DNA of 64,000 bases from CALNXN01 sp942490645 (GCA_942490645.1 CALNXN010000012.1:27035-91034), one strand, 5' to 3'. Positions 15,730 to 25,265 are shown, numbered from the stretch's first letter. The notes: generated by a model not told the origin, from the sequence alone. Translations and numbers: made by a program.

Positions 15730-16730
15730 CCCAGCACTTCGGCGACGGTGCGGTTGACGCGCGCGCCGGATCCGGCCTCGTCCAGTGGGTCGCGGCGCAA
15801 GCGGTGCGACAGCGCCGAGGGCGCGATTGTGCGCAAATGTTCCCGTGTTAGGATCTTTTTGCCTTGCCAGGCCGCCAGTGCACGGGCGGTGCGCAACAGC
15901 GTCAATTCACCGCGCAACCCGTCCGATCCGAGGGCGATGCAGAGGGTCGCGCAATCGTCCAGAATGGTATCCGGCGTGGTGATTTTCGGCAAGGCGCGCC
16001 GGGCTTTGAGGATCTTGGCGCGGACCTTGGCGTCTTCGGCGGTGTAATGCGCCATGAAGGCGTCGAAATCGGCCTCAAACGCGTCGCGCCGCTTGATGAC
16101 TTCGACCCGTTCGGCCACGTCCTGCGGCGAGCGCACCTCGACCGAGAGGCCGAACCGGTCCAGGAGCTGCGGGCGCAATTCACCCTCTTCGGGGTTGCCG
16201 GACCCGACCAGCACGAAGCGCGCGGCGTGACGGATCGACAGGCCCTCGCGTTCGACCACGTTTTCACCGGACTGCGCCACGTCAAGCAGCAGATCAACGA
16301 TGTGATCCTCTAGCAGATTGACCTCGTCGATATAGAGGTATCCGCGGTTGGCACGTGCCAGAAGCCCCGGTTCAAACGCTTTTTCGCCGCGTGTGAGCGC
16401 CCGCTCGATGTCGAGCGCACCGACGACGCGGTCCTCGGACGCGCCAAGCGGCAGGTCGATCACTGGCGTCGGGCGTGTCACGATCTTTTTCGAGCCTAAC
16501 TCGGCCCAATCGGGGCAGTTTTCGAGCGTTTCCGCATTCACCGGACAGCTTTCCACAGCCTTGATCGGGGGGAGCAGAGCCGCCAGCGCGCGCACGGCGG
16601 TCGACTTGCCCGTGCCACGATCGCCAAAGACCAGCACGCCGCCAATGCCGGGATCAATTGCAGTCAGGATCATGGCTTGTTTCATCTGCTCTTGGCCGAC
16701 GATGGCCGAAAAAGGGAAGGGGGTCTTCAT
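15726..16730 (-). CDS. bchI: Magnesium chelatase ATPase subunit BchI
   Basis: A 334-residue AAA+ ATPase, the motor of magnesium chelatase. Walker A is GDRGTGKST (36-44) and Walker B is GYLYIDEVNLL (about 130-140). The arginine-containing sensor region RFVLVGSGNPEEGELRPQLLDRFGL is intact. I start at the ATG at 16730 (MKTPFPFSAIVGQ), which overlaps the crtA stop by four bases; 14 further open codons upstream lie over crtA. It is coupled downstream to bchD, giving a crtA-bchI-bchD-bchO operon. Confidence 0.95.
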   Translation of the reverse strand: MKTPFPFSAIVGQEQMKQAMILTAIDPGIGGVLVFGDRGTGKSTAVRALAALLPPIKAVESCPVNAETLENCPDWAELGSKKIVTRPTPVIDLPLGASEDRVVGALDIERALTRGEKAFEPGLLARANRGYLYIDEVNLLEDHIVDLLLDVAQSGENVVEREGLSIRHAARFVLVGSGNPEEGELRPQLLDRFGLSVEVRSPQDVAERVEVIKRRDAFEADFDAFMAHYTAEDAKVRAKILKARRALPKITTPDTILDDCATLCIALGSDGLRGELTLLRTARALAAWQGKKILTREHLRTIAPSALSHRLRRDPLDEAGSGARVNRTVAEVLG

Positions 16731-17443
16731 AGATGTCTTTCCAGTGGGGTAAGCGGGCTTGAACCGCCCCATGAACCAGCGTCGCCAAGGATGGCAAAGC
16801 GGGCGTAGAGTTCTTCGGCAAACCAGTTGCCATCGCGTACGGATTTAATTGCGTCCGCATGGGGACCACTTTTGCGGGCGAATTCGGCCATTTTAGCAGC
16901 GTCCGGCCAGATCGAAAACGTGACTTGATGCAGCAGCGGCACCTCGCCGATCCCGATCTTGAAGGCGACGTTGGGGTCGTCTCCGATCACGCGGCTGATG
17001 TTGGGCACTTGCCCCCAGAATTTCAGCGCAACCGACGGTTTTACGGTGGCGCGGGTGAGGGCGGCGAGCGGGCCTTTTGCCTCTGCCCTTGTGGCAGAAA
17101 ATGGCGTTTTCCCGGCCCAGACGCCCCGTGCGGATGTGGTTTCCAGAAAGATGGTCCAATCTTCGGTGGCATGCGCGCGGTAGCGTTGGAAAATACGCGC
17201 TGTCGCGGTTTGTTTGCGGGCGGTTTCCTCGTCTGGCCAGCTGCACAGGATGGCATAGACCTTGGGGATCAGCACCGGCGTGAACCCTTCGCCCTTGCCC
17301 GAGCCGCAAAGCTTCCAGAATCCGATACCGGGAACACGGGGCAACGACAGGCGCGCGGCCCCCATCATCCACATCGCCCACGCCCGACTGGCCGCAGAAG
17401 GCATGCGGAAAAAGCTGATGGAAACGACGGGTGTATCGGTCAT
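16727..17443 (-). CDS. crtA: Spheroidene monooxygenase CrtA
   Basis: A 238-residue protein matching CrtA, which oxygenates spheroidene to spheroidenone, the main light-harvesting carotenoid of aerobic phototrophic roseobacters. Recognisable stretches are VSISFFRMPS near the N-terminus, MGAARLSLPRVPGIGFWKLCGSG and GNWFAEELYARFAILG near the C-terminus. It is the first gene of the leftward operon and divergent from crtI. Two PpsR-type sites lie between the two starts, so light and oxygen control is likely. Confidence 0.93.
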   Translation of the reverse strand: MTDTPVVSISFFRMPSAASRAWAMWMMGAARLSLPRVPGIGFWKLCGSGKGEGFTPVLIPKVYAILCSWPDEETARKQTATARIFQRYRAHATEDWTIFLETTSARGVWAGKTPFSATRAEAKGPLAALTRATVKPSVALKFWGQVPNISRVIGDDPNVAFKIGIGEVPLLHQVTFSIWPDAAKMAEFARKSGPHADAIKSVRDGNWFAEELYARFAILGDAGSWGGSSPLTPLERHL

Positions 17444-17464
17444 TGCGCGCGCAGTTGCTCAAAG

Positions 17465-17529
17465 TGTCAATTTAGTCTGACAGGGTTTGTCCGGAAATGG
17501 AAGAACAACATTGTAAAGTAAACTAGACA
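17465..17529. promoter_or_regulatory. Pair of PpsR/CrtJ-type sites between crtA and crtI
   Basis: Two matches to TGT-N12-ACA: TGTCAATTTAGTCTGACA at 17465-17482 and TGTAAAGTAAACTAGACA at 17512-17529, with 29 bases between them. PpsR/CrtJ represses carotenoid and bacteriochlorophyll genes under oxygen or strong light by binding such paired palindromes. Here they can serve both divergent promoters. The ppsR gene itself is outside the window. Confidence 0.8.
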
Positions 17530-17545
17530 CATTTAACGTACCCGT

Positions 17546-19093
17546 ATGATGACACGTGTGCAAAATATCGAATCTGCTCATGGGGTTGCGGAAGATGGCA
17601 ATCGGGCGATTGTCATTGGCGCAGGTCTGGGTGGTCTGGCCGCTGCGATGCGCCTTGGTGCCAAGGGGTACCGGGTGACAGTGGTCGATAAACTCGACGT
17701 GCCGGGCGGGCGCGGATCGGCGATCTGGCAAGACGGGCACCGGTTTGATCTGGGTCCTACGATCGTCACTGTGCCGCAGCTTTATAAAGAGCTTTGGGCG
17801 GCCTGCGGGCGCGATTTTGACGCCGATGTGACGCTGAAACCCCTGGACCCGTTTTATGAAATTCGCTGGCCCGATGGCACCAAGTTCGTGGCCCAGCAAG
17901 ACACCGACAAGTTGCGCGCCGAAGTGGCCAAGCTGTCGCCGGGGGATGTGGCGGGGTTCGACAAGTTCCTGCGCGACAGTGCCAAACGCTATTGGTTCGG
18001 GTTCGAGGATCTGGGCCGCCGGTCGATGCACAAGCTGTGGGATCTGGTTCAGGTCTTGCCGACCTTTGCGATGCTGCGTGCGGACCGGTCGGTTTACGCC
18101 CATGCGGCACGGCGGGTGAAGGACGAAAAGCTGCGCATGGCGCTGAGTTTCCATCCGCTGTTTATCGGTGGTGATCCGCTGCATGTGACGTCGATGTATA
18201 TTCTGGTCGCCTATCTGGAGAAGGAATTCGGCGTTCACTATGCGATGGGTGGTCTTGCCGGTATGGCGCAGGCGATGGCGCGGGTGATCGAAGATCAGGG
18301 CGGCACGCTGTTGATGGACACCGAAGTCGACGAGATCATTGTGCGGGACGGTGCCGCGCGAGGTGTGAAACTGGCGAGTGGGTTGGAGTTGGGCGCGCAG
18401 GTCGTGGTGTCGAACGCGGACGCGGGCCACACTTATGATCGGCTGTTGCGCAATCACAAAAAACGCCGCTGGACGCCTGCGAAACTGAAGCGCACGCGGT
18501 ACTCAATGAGCCTGTTTGTGTGGTACTTTGGCACCAAAGGCACGCGCGGTATGTGGGGCGATGTGGGCCATCACACGATCCTGAACGGGCCACGTTACAA
18601 GGGGCTGCTCAAGGACATATTCATCAAGGGCAAGCTCTGTGACGACATGAGCCTTTATGTGCATCGCCCGTCTGTCACGGACCCCAGCGTGGCCCCGGAA
18701 GGGGATGACACGTTCTATGTCCTCAGCCCGGTGCCGCATCTGGGCCATGACAACGGTGTCGACTGGGCCGAGGAAGAGCCCAAGTACAAAGCCAAAATGC
18801 TCAAGGTGCTGGAGGATCAGTTGCTGCCTGGTCTGGCGGATAAGATCAGCACCGAGGTTGTGTTCACGCCAGAAACGTTCCGCGATCGGTATCTGTCGCC
18901 CTTTGGCGCCGGGTTTTCGATCGAGCCGCGCATTCTGCAAAGCGCATGGTTCCGGCCGCATAACGTCAGCGAAGAGGCCAAGGGCCTGTATCTGGTGGGG
19001 GCAGGCACACACCCCGGTGCCGGAGTGCCGGGTGTGATTTCGACGGCGGAAGTCTTGGCGCAACTGGTGCCGGACGCAGAGCCCGTGCGATGA
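17546..19093 (+). CDS. crtI: Phytoene desaturase CrtI
   Basis: A 515-residue FAD-dependent desaturase that introduces double bonds into phytoene, giving neurosporene in the spheroidene pathway. The Rossmann motif AIVIGAGLGGLAAAMRLGAK (21-40) and the C-terminal FAD contact YLVGAGTHPGAGVPGV are present. The ATGs at 17546 and 17549 are adjacent and neither has a clear ribosome site. It heads a crtI-crtB-tspO run, divergent from crtA. Confidence 0.95.
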   Translation: MMTRVQNIESAHGVAEDGNRAIVIGAGLGGLAAAMRLGAKGYRVTVVDKLDVPGGRGSAIWQDGHRFDLGPTIVTVPQLYKELWAACGRDFDADVTLKPLDPFYEIRWPDGTKFVAQQDTDKLRAEVAKLSPGDVAGFDKFLRDSAKRYWFGFEDLGRRSMHKLWDLVQVLPTFAMLRADRSVYAHAARRVKDEKLRMALSFHPLFIGGDPLHVTSMYILVAYLEKEFGVHYAMGGLAGMAQAMARVIEDQGGTLLMDTEVDEIIVRDGAARGVKLASGLELGAQVVVSNADAGHTYDRLLRNHKKRRWTPAKLKRTRYSMSLFVWYFGTKGTRGMWGDVGHHTILNGPRYKGLLKDIFIKGKLCDDMSLYVHRPSVTDPSVAPEGDDTFYVLSPVPHLGHDNGVDWAEEEPKYKAKMLKVLEDQLLPGLADKISTEVVFTPETFRDRYLSPFGAGFSIEPRILQSAWFRPHNVSEEAKGLYLVGAGTHPGAGVPGVISTAEVLAQLVPDAEPVR

Positions 19094-19115
19094 ACTTTAT
19101 TGGAAGGCAAGCCCA

Positions 19116-20153
19116 ATGATCCGACCCGATGATCTGGCCCATTGTCACGACGCGATCCGGCATGGGTCGCTGTCGTTTCATGCGGCCTCGAAATTGCTGC
19201 CGGCACGGGTGCGAGACCCGGCGCTGGCGCTTTATGCGTTTTGCCGGTTGGCGGATGATGAGGTGGATTTGAAGGCCGATAAGGTCGGGTCGGTCCTGCG
19301 GTTGCGAGACCGCTTGGATGCGGTCTATGCGGGCCGCCCGAAAGACGCGCCCACGGACCGTGCCTTTGCCGCGATCGTGGAAGATTTCGAGATGCCGCGC
19401 GCCTTGCCCGATGCTCTGCTGGAGGGGTTGGCATGGGATGCCGAGGCGCGCAGGTATCAGACCCTAAGTGGCGTCATAGACTATTCCGCGCGCGTGGCTT
19501 CTGCCGTGGGGGCGATGATGTGTGTGTTGATGCGGGTGCGGGATGCGGATGCGCTGGCGCGCGCCTGTGATCTGGGCGTGGCGATGCAGTTGACAAACAT
19601 TGCGCGCGACGTCGGCGAAGACGCCGAAGAGCAACGGATTTACTTGCCGCTTGACTGGTTGGAGGAGGCGGGTTTGACAGCCGAGACATTCCTTGCTGAT
19701 CCGCGTCCGACCAAGGCGGTGCGTGCCATGGTCAAGCGTTTGGTGATGGAGGCCAACCGGCTCTATATCCGCTCCGAAGCGGGGGTCGGTGCGCTGCCGC
19801 TGGCGTGCCGTCCGGGCATCTATGGGGCGCGATATATTTATGCGGGCATTGGCAGTCGCTTGCAGGCAATGGGTTACGATTCGTTGAGTGCGCGTGCCCG
19901 CACCAACAAGATGCAAAAGATCGGATGGCTGGGCCAGTCGCTGTTGCTGAGCGGGGTCAGCCTTGTGGTGCCCAAGTCGCCGGTGCTTTATGCGCGCCCG
20001 CTGGATGAAGTCGCGTTTTTGGTGGATGCCACGGCACGCGGCGCACGGGTCGGCACGCGCAGTGACGCGTTGATCTCGGTATTGACGACTTTGGAACAAA
20101 ATCGACAGGATCAGAGAGCGCGCTTGACCCAGGGACGGGCTGGCCTTACCTGA
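19116..20153 (+). CDS. crtB: Phytoene synthase CrtB
   Basis: A 345-residue enzyme joining two geranylgeranyl diphosphates to phytoene. The first aspartate motif is in RLADDEVD (44-51) and the second is NIARDVGEDAEE (161-172). GGAAGG (19101-19106) is the ribosome site, nine bases before the ATG. It is 22 bases behind crtI, and tspO follows five bases later, so they are cotranscribed. Confidence 0.94.
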   Translation: MIRPDDLAHCHDAIRHGSLSFHAASKLLPARVRDPALALYAFCRLADDEVDLKADKVGSVLRLRDRLDAVYAGRPKDAPTDRAFAAIVEDFEMPRALPDALLEGLAWDAEARRYQTLSGVIDYSARVASAVGAMMCVLMRVRDADALARACDLGVAMQLTNIARDVGEDAEEQRIYLPLDWLEEAGLTAETFLADPRPTKAVRAMVKRLVMEANRLYIRSEAGVGALPLACRPGIYGARYIYAGIGSRLQAMGYDSLSARARTNKMQKIGWLGQSLLLSGVSLVVPKSPVLYARPLDEVAFLVDATARGARVGTRSDALISVLTTLEQNRQDQRARLTQGRAGLT

Positions 20154-20158
20154 GCCTG

Positions 20159-20641
20159 ATGTTCTGGCTGTTATTCTGTATTTTTCTGGTCGCCTGTGTG
20201 GGCGCGGGCATGACCGGTGGTTTGTTTCCGCCGGGTCCGTGGTATCGCAGCCTTGAAAAGCCGTGGTTCACGCCGCCCGATTGGGTGTTTCCCGTAACAT
20301 GGACGGTGCTTTATATCAGCATGGCGGTGGCAGGTGCGCGGATTGCGATGGCCGACAACAATAGTGTCGCGATGGCGTTTTGGGCGTTGCAGATCGCGTT
20401 CAATGGACTGTGGACCCCGGTGTTTTTCGGGCTGAGGAATATCCGCATGGGCATGGCCGTGGTGGGGTTCTTGTGGCTGGCGGTTCTGGGGTGCATCGTG
20501 TCGATGTGGCAGGTCGATATGATCGCGTCGTTGCTGTTCGTGCCTTACCTGGTTTGGGTCACGATAGCGTCCGCGTTGAATGCAGCCGTTTGGCGGATGA
20601 ACCCAGACGTGGCGCGCAACCCGCCAGAAATCGCCACCTGA
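20159..20641 (+). CDS. tspO: TspO/MBR tryptophan-rich sensory protein
   Basis: A 160-residue outer-membrane-type tryptophan-rich protein with five hydrophobic helices. Family motifs are WYRSLEKPWFTPPDWVFP (about 28-45) and IAFNGLWTPVFFGL. In Rhodobacter TspO (crtK) binds porphyrins and represses photosynthesis genes in response to oxygen, probably by controlling tetrapyrrole export. Its place after crtB is the usual one. The start is six bases after the crtB stop. Confidence 0.93.
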   Translation: MFWLLFCIFLVACVGAGMTGGLFPPGPWYRSLEKPWFTPPDWVFPVTWTVLYISMAVAGARIAMADNNSVAMAFWALQIAFNGLWTPVFFGLRNIRMGMAVVGFLWLAVLGCIVSMWQVDMIASLLFVPYLVWVTIASALNAAVWRMNPDVARNPPEIAT

Positions 20642-20668
20642 GTTTTTGATAAGGGCGCGCTGCCGCGC

Positions 20669-20746
20669 GGCATGATGTTTGGCAGCCCTTGCGGGCTGCA
20701 GACCTCCGGCGGAGGTAGTTCCGACCATTTGGAGTCAAGGAAAGCG
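20669..20746. repeat. REP-like intergenic element between tspO and crtC
   Basis: Two hairpins stand in a row: GCAGCCC/GGGCTGC (20682-20699, TTGC loop) and CCTCC/GGAGG (20703-20715). They are followed by a TTCCGACCATTTGGAG-like tail. The CCTCCGGCGGAGG core and tail resemble a repetitive extragenic element I know from Rhodobacteraceae. It lies between convergent genes and overlaps the crtC 3' end. It could also act as a two-way transcription stop. Confidence 0.5.
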
Positions 20747-21670
20747 CCAGCCTTTGCGCCGTGGGACACGGACGGCCAGCATCGGTTTGAGCAGCGGGGA
20801 ACGGAAGCGTCTGAGATCAAGGGCTTCATGGACGCCGATGGTGCGTTCGCCGTCCAACTGGGTTTCCACGGCCGAGCGCGAGTAGAAGGGCGCATCGAGC
20901 ATGTTTTGCACTTGGCGCGGTTGGAAGCCGGGGTCGCTGCGGGTTTCGCGGCGCACGGCCCAGAGGCTGCGTTTCATGCGCGCTTTCTGCGGCAGCGGAA
21001 TGGTTGATGCAGTACCGTCGGCGTCAAAGTGGAATGCGGCAGACAGTTGGGAGCCGTCGAGCCGTGTGGCGTCGTAAAAGCAGGTGGCGCCGCCGCGATG
21101 CGGATATCGGCCCCATGTCCAATAGCTGAAATCTTCTTCCAGCGCGCGGGTGCCGAAGTTGGCATCGAAGTAGCCTTCGCCCTGCCATTGCCAGCCGGGG
21201 CGGTCGATGTCGACGTCGATGTGTGATTTCGGGCCGAAGGGGCGCCAGATATGCGCGCCGTCATCGGTCAGGGCCAATTCAACGTTCGTGATGGCGGACG
21301 GGGTGACCCGGATCTGGCCGCGGATGCGGTTGATGAGCGGAGGGCTCGAGACTTCATTGATGTCGATGATCAGCGTGTCGTTGTCCCAGCGCATCATCGA
21401 GGGGCCGACTTGCAGGCGGGACGGTGTCTGGCGCAGGGCGGATTGGCCGCGGTCGGTCATGGTAAAGCGCCCGCCGGGGCCATAGGTGGCCACGTTGATG
21501 CAGACGTTGTCTTGCGGATTGCGGCGTCCGGACCAGCGATACCATGGCGAAAAAACAGAGCCTATGAAGCCGATTACGGAGACCGCGCGGGTGCCGCAGT
21601 GGCTTAGGCCGTCGACATACCACCACGCGTAGCCATTTGGGCCGACGTCAATGCCGAAGTTCGGGCGTTC
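20735..21670 (-). CDS. crtC: Hydroxyneurosporene synthase (carotenoid 1,2-hydratase) CrtC; start unresolved
   Basis: CrtC adds water to the psi end of neurosporene, giving hydroxyneurosporene. Conserved parts are GPNGYAWWYVDGLS, FIGSVFSPWYRWSGRRNPQD and the C-terminal LKPMLAVRVPRRKGWRFP. The conserved frame reaches upstream to about RPNFGIDVG (21670), but no ATG, GTG or TTG stands there in frame; the nearest GTG is some 40 codons upstream, deep in crtD. I therefore give the start as the limit of plausible homology. A lost base, an unusual ATT start or a long overlap with crtD are all possible. It is downstream of crtD on the same strand. Confidence 0.85.
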   Translation of the reverse strand, partial: ERPNFGIDVGPNGYAWWYVDGLSHCGTRAVSVIGFIGSVFSPWYRWSGRRNPQDNVCINVATYGPGGRFTMTDRGQSALRQTPSRLQVGPSMMRWDNDTLIIDINEVSSPPLINRIRGQIRVTPSAITNVELALTDDGAHIWRPFGPKSHIDVDIDRPGWQWQGEGYFDANFGTRALEEDFSYWTWGRYPHRGGATCFYDATRLDGSQLSAAFHFDADGTASTIPLPQKARMKRSLWAVRRETRSDPGFQPRQVQNMLDAPFYSRSAVETQLDGERTIGVHEALDLRRFRSPLLKPMLAVRVPRRKGWRFP

Positions 21671-23185
21671 AAGATCGCCTCGGCCGCGTGCCGTGCGGAG
21701 AGGGTCGCCATCGGGACGCCCGCGCCGGGGTGTGTGCCGCCCCCCGCCAGCCACAGACCCGGTATCCCCGAGGCTGCAGTCGGGCGTTTCAGCGACGCCG
21801 TCATGCCGTGCGGGCTTTGCCCGTAGAGTGCGCCCTGACTGGCCGGGAACATCGCCGCGAATGTCTGCGGAGCGGTGATGCTGTGGGCTGTCGGGGTCGG
21901 GCTGAACCGGATCCCGAAGCGCGCCATCTGTTGGATGATCTGAAGATGCCATGTGTCAATGTCCATTGGGGGGGTAAGGGTGTCGGTCGCGGGGGCGTTC
22001 GAGATAATCTCGAACCGCTCCAGTTGGGGGTGCATGCCCATTGCCGCGATCCATTGCGCAGAGGTAGAGCGAAGGCGTGGCAGGGATGCGCCCCTCGGCG
22101 AGGTCGCGGAATTCGGCCAGTGGGTCGGCGTCGAAAAAGACGTTGTGATGCGCCAGATCCGGCCCGGACGGGGTCGCGGCAAAGCTGTGCACGCGTGCGG
22201 AAAACGAACGGGGCAGGGTGGCCGTTTGGCGCGCCACACCCGCGACATCGGGCCCAAGCGCGCCAGTGGCAAGCGCGCGAGGATCACCGGCGTAAACGAT
22301 GGCTTCGGCGTGCAGGGCTGTGCCGTCTTCAAGATGCACGGCGGTGGCGCGGCCGTTTTCGGTTTCGATCCGGGCGACGTGGGCATTGTGGCGCAGCGTG
22401 GCACCTTTTGTGCGGGCAAGCGCTGCAATCGCATCGGCGAGTTTATGCATGCCGCCCTGAACCACCCAGACGCCTGCCGCTTCGGCTTGCCAGATCAGAG
22501 ACAGGATGGCCGGGCTGAGGTGGGGCGCGCCGCCAACATAGGTGGCGTAGCGGCCGAAAAGCTGCACCAGACGCGGGTCGCTGAACTGTCGGTTTAGCGT
22601 GGCGTAGAGCGTTGAAAGCGGCGCCATTGCGCGGATCAGAGAGGGGCGCGCCAGCACATAAGGCACCAGTTCGGCCAGTTTCGGTTTGGGTGCCTGCATC
22701 ATGGGCGCGTCGAATGCGTTGAACAGCATCTTTGTGCGATCGTGAAAGCGGCGGAATTCATCGGCGACTTTGGGGCTGGAAAAATCGGCAATGGCACGGG
22801 CGCTTTTGTCGGTGTCGGCGAAAAGATCAAGTTGACTGCCATCGGGCCAGAAGTGTCGTGCCAGCAAATCCTGTGGAATCAGCGTGACATGATCATCCAG
22901 GCGCGCGCCTGCGCAGTCGAACAGCGCGTCAAAGACGTGGCGCATCGTCAGAACGGTGGGGCCTGCGTCGATCGGGCCTGCGGGGCTGTCGATGGTGCGG
23001 ATCTTGCCGCCGTTGTGAGCGTGCCGGTCAAGTACCGTCACCTGCATACCGCCAGATTGCAGCCGAACCGCTGTGGCAAGGCCAGCGATGCCAGCGCCAA
23101 TGACGATGGCGCGGGGGCGATCCGGGGAATGGGCAGCGCGCAAGCGACTCTCCGTTGAGTTGTGGTGTTGTGATTGTTGACTCAT
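21604..23185 (-). CDS. crtD: Methoxyneurosporene/hydroxyneurosporene desaturase CrtD, apparent +1 frameshift
   Basis: CrtD is an FAD-dependent 3,4-desaturase paralogous to CrtI. The first frame starts at the ATG at 23185 with the Rossmann motif AIVIGAGIAGLATAVRL and stays in register through PSLYLCAMDRG. The frame offset by one base carries the continuation GMHPQLERFEIISNAP and the C-terminal LWLAGGGTHPGAGVP. One extra base near 22030-22045, for example in the CCC run at 22037-22039, explains it. The repaired gene is about 526 codons and overlaps crtC by some 66 bases. It diverges from crtE across a PpsR-type pair. Confidence 0.88.
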
Positions 23186-23195
23186 GACGGCAAAG

Positions 23196-23237
23196 TGTCC
23201 AGTATGATTTACACTTTGGTGTCGCATTTGGCTGACA
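23196..23237. promoter_or_regulatory. Pair of PpsR/CrtJ-type sites between crtD and crtE
   Basis: TGTCCAGTATGATTTACA at 23196-23213 and TGTCGCATTTGGCTGACA at 23220-23237 both match TGT-N12-ACA, six bases apart. They fill most of the 75-base gap between the divergent starts of crtD and crtE and should repress both. Confidence 0.8.
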
Positions 23238-23260
23238 CTTGCCAGGATAAGGACCGGGTC

Positions 23261-24145
23261 ATGGGGCTGAACACGCGGATCGAAGCGGCCATTGCGCAGG
23301 CTATAAAGGTGGGGCAGGGACGCGGGGCGGTGCCACTACGACTGGCCTCTGCGCTGGATTATGCCACCTCTCCGGGCGGGGCCCGGATCAGGCCCACGAT
23401 CTGTATGTCTGTGGCGATGGCTTGCGGCGATGATCGTCCGCTGGTGTCGGATGCAGCGGCGTCTGCGTTGGAGTTGATCCATTGCGCGAGCCTCGTGCAT
23501 GATGATCTGCCATGTTTTGACGATGCGGATGTGCGGCGCGGCAAGGCATCGGTGCACAAAGCCTATTCCGAACCTTTGGCTGTCTTGGCCGGCGACAGCC
23601 TGATTGTGCTGGCCTTTGAGATTTTGGCGCGGCAGTCCGCGCAAGCACCCGACCGGGTCGCGCAATTGATCATGACACTGGCGCAGCGCACCGGCATGCC
23701 CGGCGGGATCTGTGCGGGTCAGGGTTGGGAAAGCGAAACGGAAGTTGATCTTTCGGCCTACCATCAGGCCAAAACGGGCGCTCTGTTCATCGCGGCCACC
23801 CAGATGGGCGCCGTGTCCGCAGGGCAGGAGCCAGAGCCGTGGTTTGAGCTGGGCGCACGGATTGGCGAGGCGTTTCAGGTCGCGGATGATTTGCGCGACG
23901 CGCTTTATGATGCGCAAACTTTGGGCAAGCCCGTGGGGCAGGATGATTTGCATGGACGTCCCAACGCGGTGACGCTCTTGGGTGTGCAGGGCGCGATTTC
24001 GCGTCTCAAGGATATTCTGGGCGGCGCGATTGCGTCGATCCCGTCGTGCCCCGGAGAGGCACAGCTGGCCGAAATGGTGCGCATGTATGCGGAGCGGTTG
24101 ACGCCGGTCGCCCCGAACGTGAGCGCGTCCAAACAGAATGTCTGA
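23261..24145 (+). CDS. crtE: Geranylgeranyl diphosphate synthase CrtE
   Basis: A 294-residue prenyltransferase making the C20 precursor for both carotenoids and the phytyl tail. The first aspartate-rich motif is HDDLPCFDDADVRRG (80-94) and the second is QVADDLRDA. I start at the ATG at 23261, preceded by AAGGA; the longer open frame upstream runs through the PpsR sites and is unlikely. The last bases overlap crtF by eight. Confidence 0.94.
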   Translation: MGLNTRIEAAIAQAIKVGQGRGAVPLRLASALDYATSPGGARIRPTICMSVAMACGDDRPLVSDAAASALELIHCASLVHDDLPCFDDADVRRGKASVHKAYSEPLAVLAGDSLIVLAFEILARQSAQAPDRVAQLIMTLAQRTGMPGGICAGQGWESETEVDLSAYHQAKTGALFIAATQMGAVSAGQEPEPWFELGARIGEAFQVADDLRDALYDAQTLGKPVGQDDLHGRPNAVTLLGVQGAISRLKDILGGAIASIPSCPGEAQLAEMVRMYAERLTPVAPNVSASKQNV

Positions 24146-25265
24146 TCTGAGCGGCGACATGGCGGGTTTTCCCCGGATTGGCGAATGGGCCAACCGTCTG
24201 GTCGCACGTCCGGGCTTTCAAAGCTGGGCCAGCAAATTTCCACTGACACGGGGCCGGGCGCGCAAGGATGGCGCGGTGCTGTTTGATGTGGTGCAGGGGT
24301 TCGTACAAAGTCAGGTGCTGATGGCGCTGGTGGAGTTGGACGTGTTGCAACGCCTGCGGGGCGGTCCGAAATCCGCCGAAATCTTGGGGCGAGCGGTCGA
24401 TATTTCCACAGACAGAATGCAGATCTTGTTGCAGGCCGGGGCCGCACTGAAGCTGCTCAAGCGGAACAGGAACGGGACGTTTGGGTTGGCACGCAAGGGT
24501 GCCGCCCTTTTGGGCGTGCCGGGGTTGGAGGCGATGATCCGGCATCATCGCGCGTTCTACCGCGATCTTGAAGACCCGGTCGCGTTGCTGCGCGCGCCTG
24601 AGCAGACCGAGTTGTCGGAGTTCTGGCCCTATGTGTTCGGCGCCCGTGGAGCGGTTGATCCGGCGGTGGCTGAAACCTATTCCGACCTGATGGCGCAAAG
24701 CCAGCGTTTGGTGGCCGAGGACACATTGCGCGCCGTGAGTTTAAAAGGTGTTGCGCGTTTGCTGGATGTGGGCGGCGGCACGGGCGCGTTTCTCGAGGCC
24801 GTTGGGAATGCCTATCCCAAAGTTCAGATGGAGCTTTTTGATCTGCCACAGGTCGCGCCGGGGGCCGAGGCGCGGTTTGCGCGCGCGGGCATGGCGGACC
24901 GGGTGACCCTGCATTCAGGATCATTCCGCGAAGATGCCTTGCCGCAGGGCGCCGATTCGATCTCTTTGATCCGGGTGCTCTATGATCATTCCGATGAGAC
25001 CGTGCGTGACTTGCTACGCGCAGTTCATGCTGCGCTGCCAAAAGGCGGCCGCCTGATCATTTCAGAACCAATGGGTGGTGGGGCGCAGCCCGATGTGGCG
25101 GGCGACGTCTATTTCGCCTTTTACACGATGGCCATGAAAACCGGGCGTGCGCGCTCTGCCGAAGAGATCGGCAGGTTGTGTGCCGAGGCCGGGTTTACCC
25201 ACGTCCACAGCCCCAAGCCTGCACGTAGTTACGTCACGCGGGTGTTGACGGCTGTCAAGGAATAA
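24138..25265 (+). CDS. crtF: Hydroxyneurosporene O-methyltransferase CrtF
   Basis: A 375-residue SAM-dependent O-methyltransferase that methylates the 1-hydroxy group of hydroxy carotenoids in the spheroidene pathway. A dimerisation/winged-helix part comes first. The SAM motif LLDVGGGTGAFLE is at 208-220, and SISLIRVLYDHSDE is typical of the family. It is coupled to crtE and followed by the regulated bchC promoter region. Confidence 0.94.
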   Translation: MSDLSGDMAGFPRIGEWANRLVARPGFQSWASKFPLTRGRARKDGAVLFDVVQGFVQSQVLMALVELDVLQRLRGGPKSAEILGRAVDISTDRMQILLQAGAALKLLKRNRNGTFGLARKGAALLGVPGLEAMIRHHRAFYRDLEDPVALLRAPEQTELSEFWPYVFGARGAVDPAVAETYSDLMAQSQRLVAEDTLRAVSLKGVARLLDVGGGTGAFLEAVGNAYPKVQMELFDLPQVAPGAEARFARAGMADRVTLHSGSFREDALPQGADSISLIRVLYDHSDETVRDLLRAVHAALPKGGRLIISEPMGGGAQPDVAGDVYFAFYTMAMKTGRARSAEEIGRLCAEAGFTHVHSPKPARSYVTRVLTAVKE

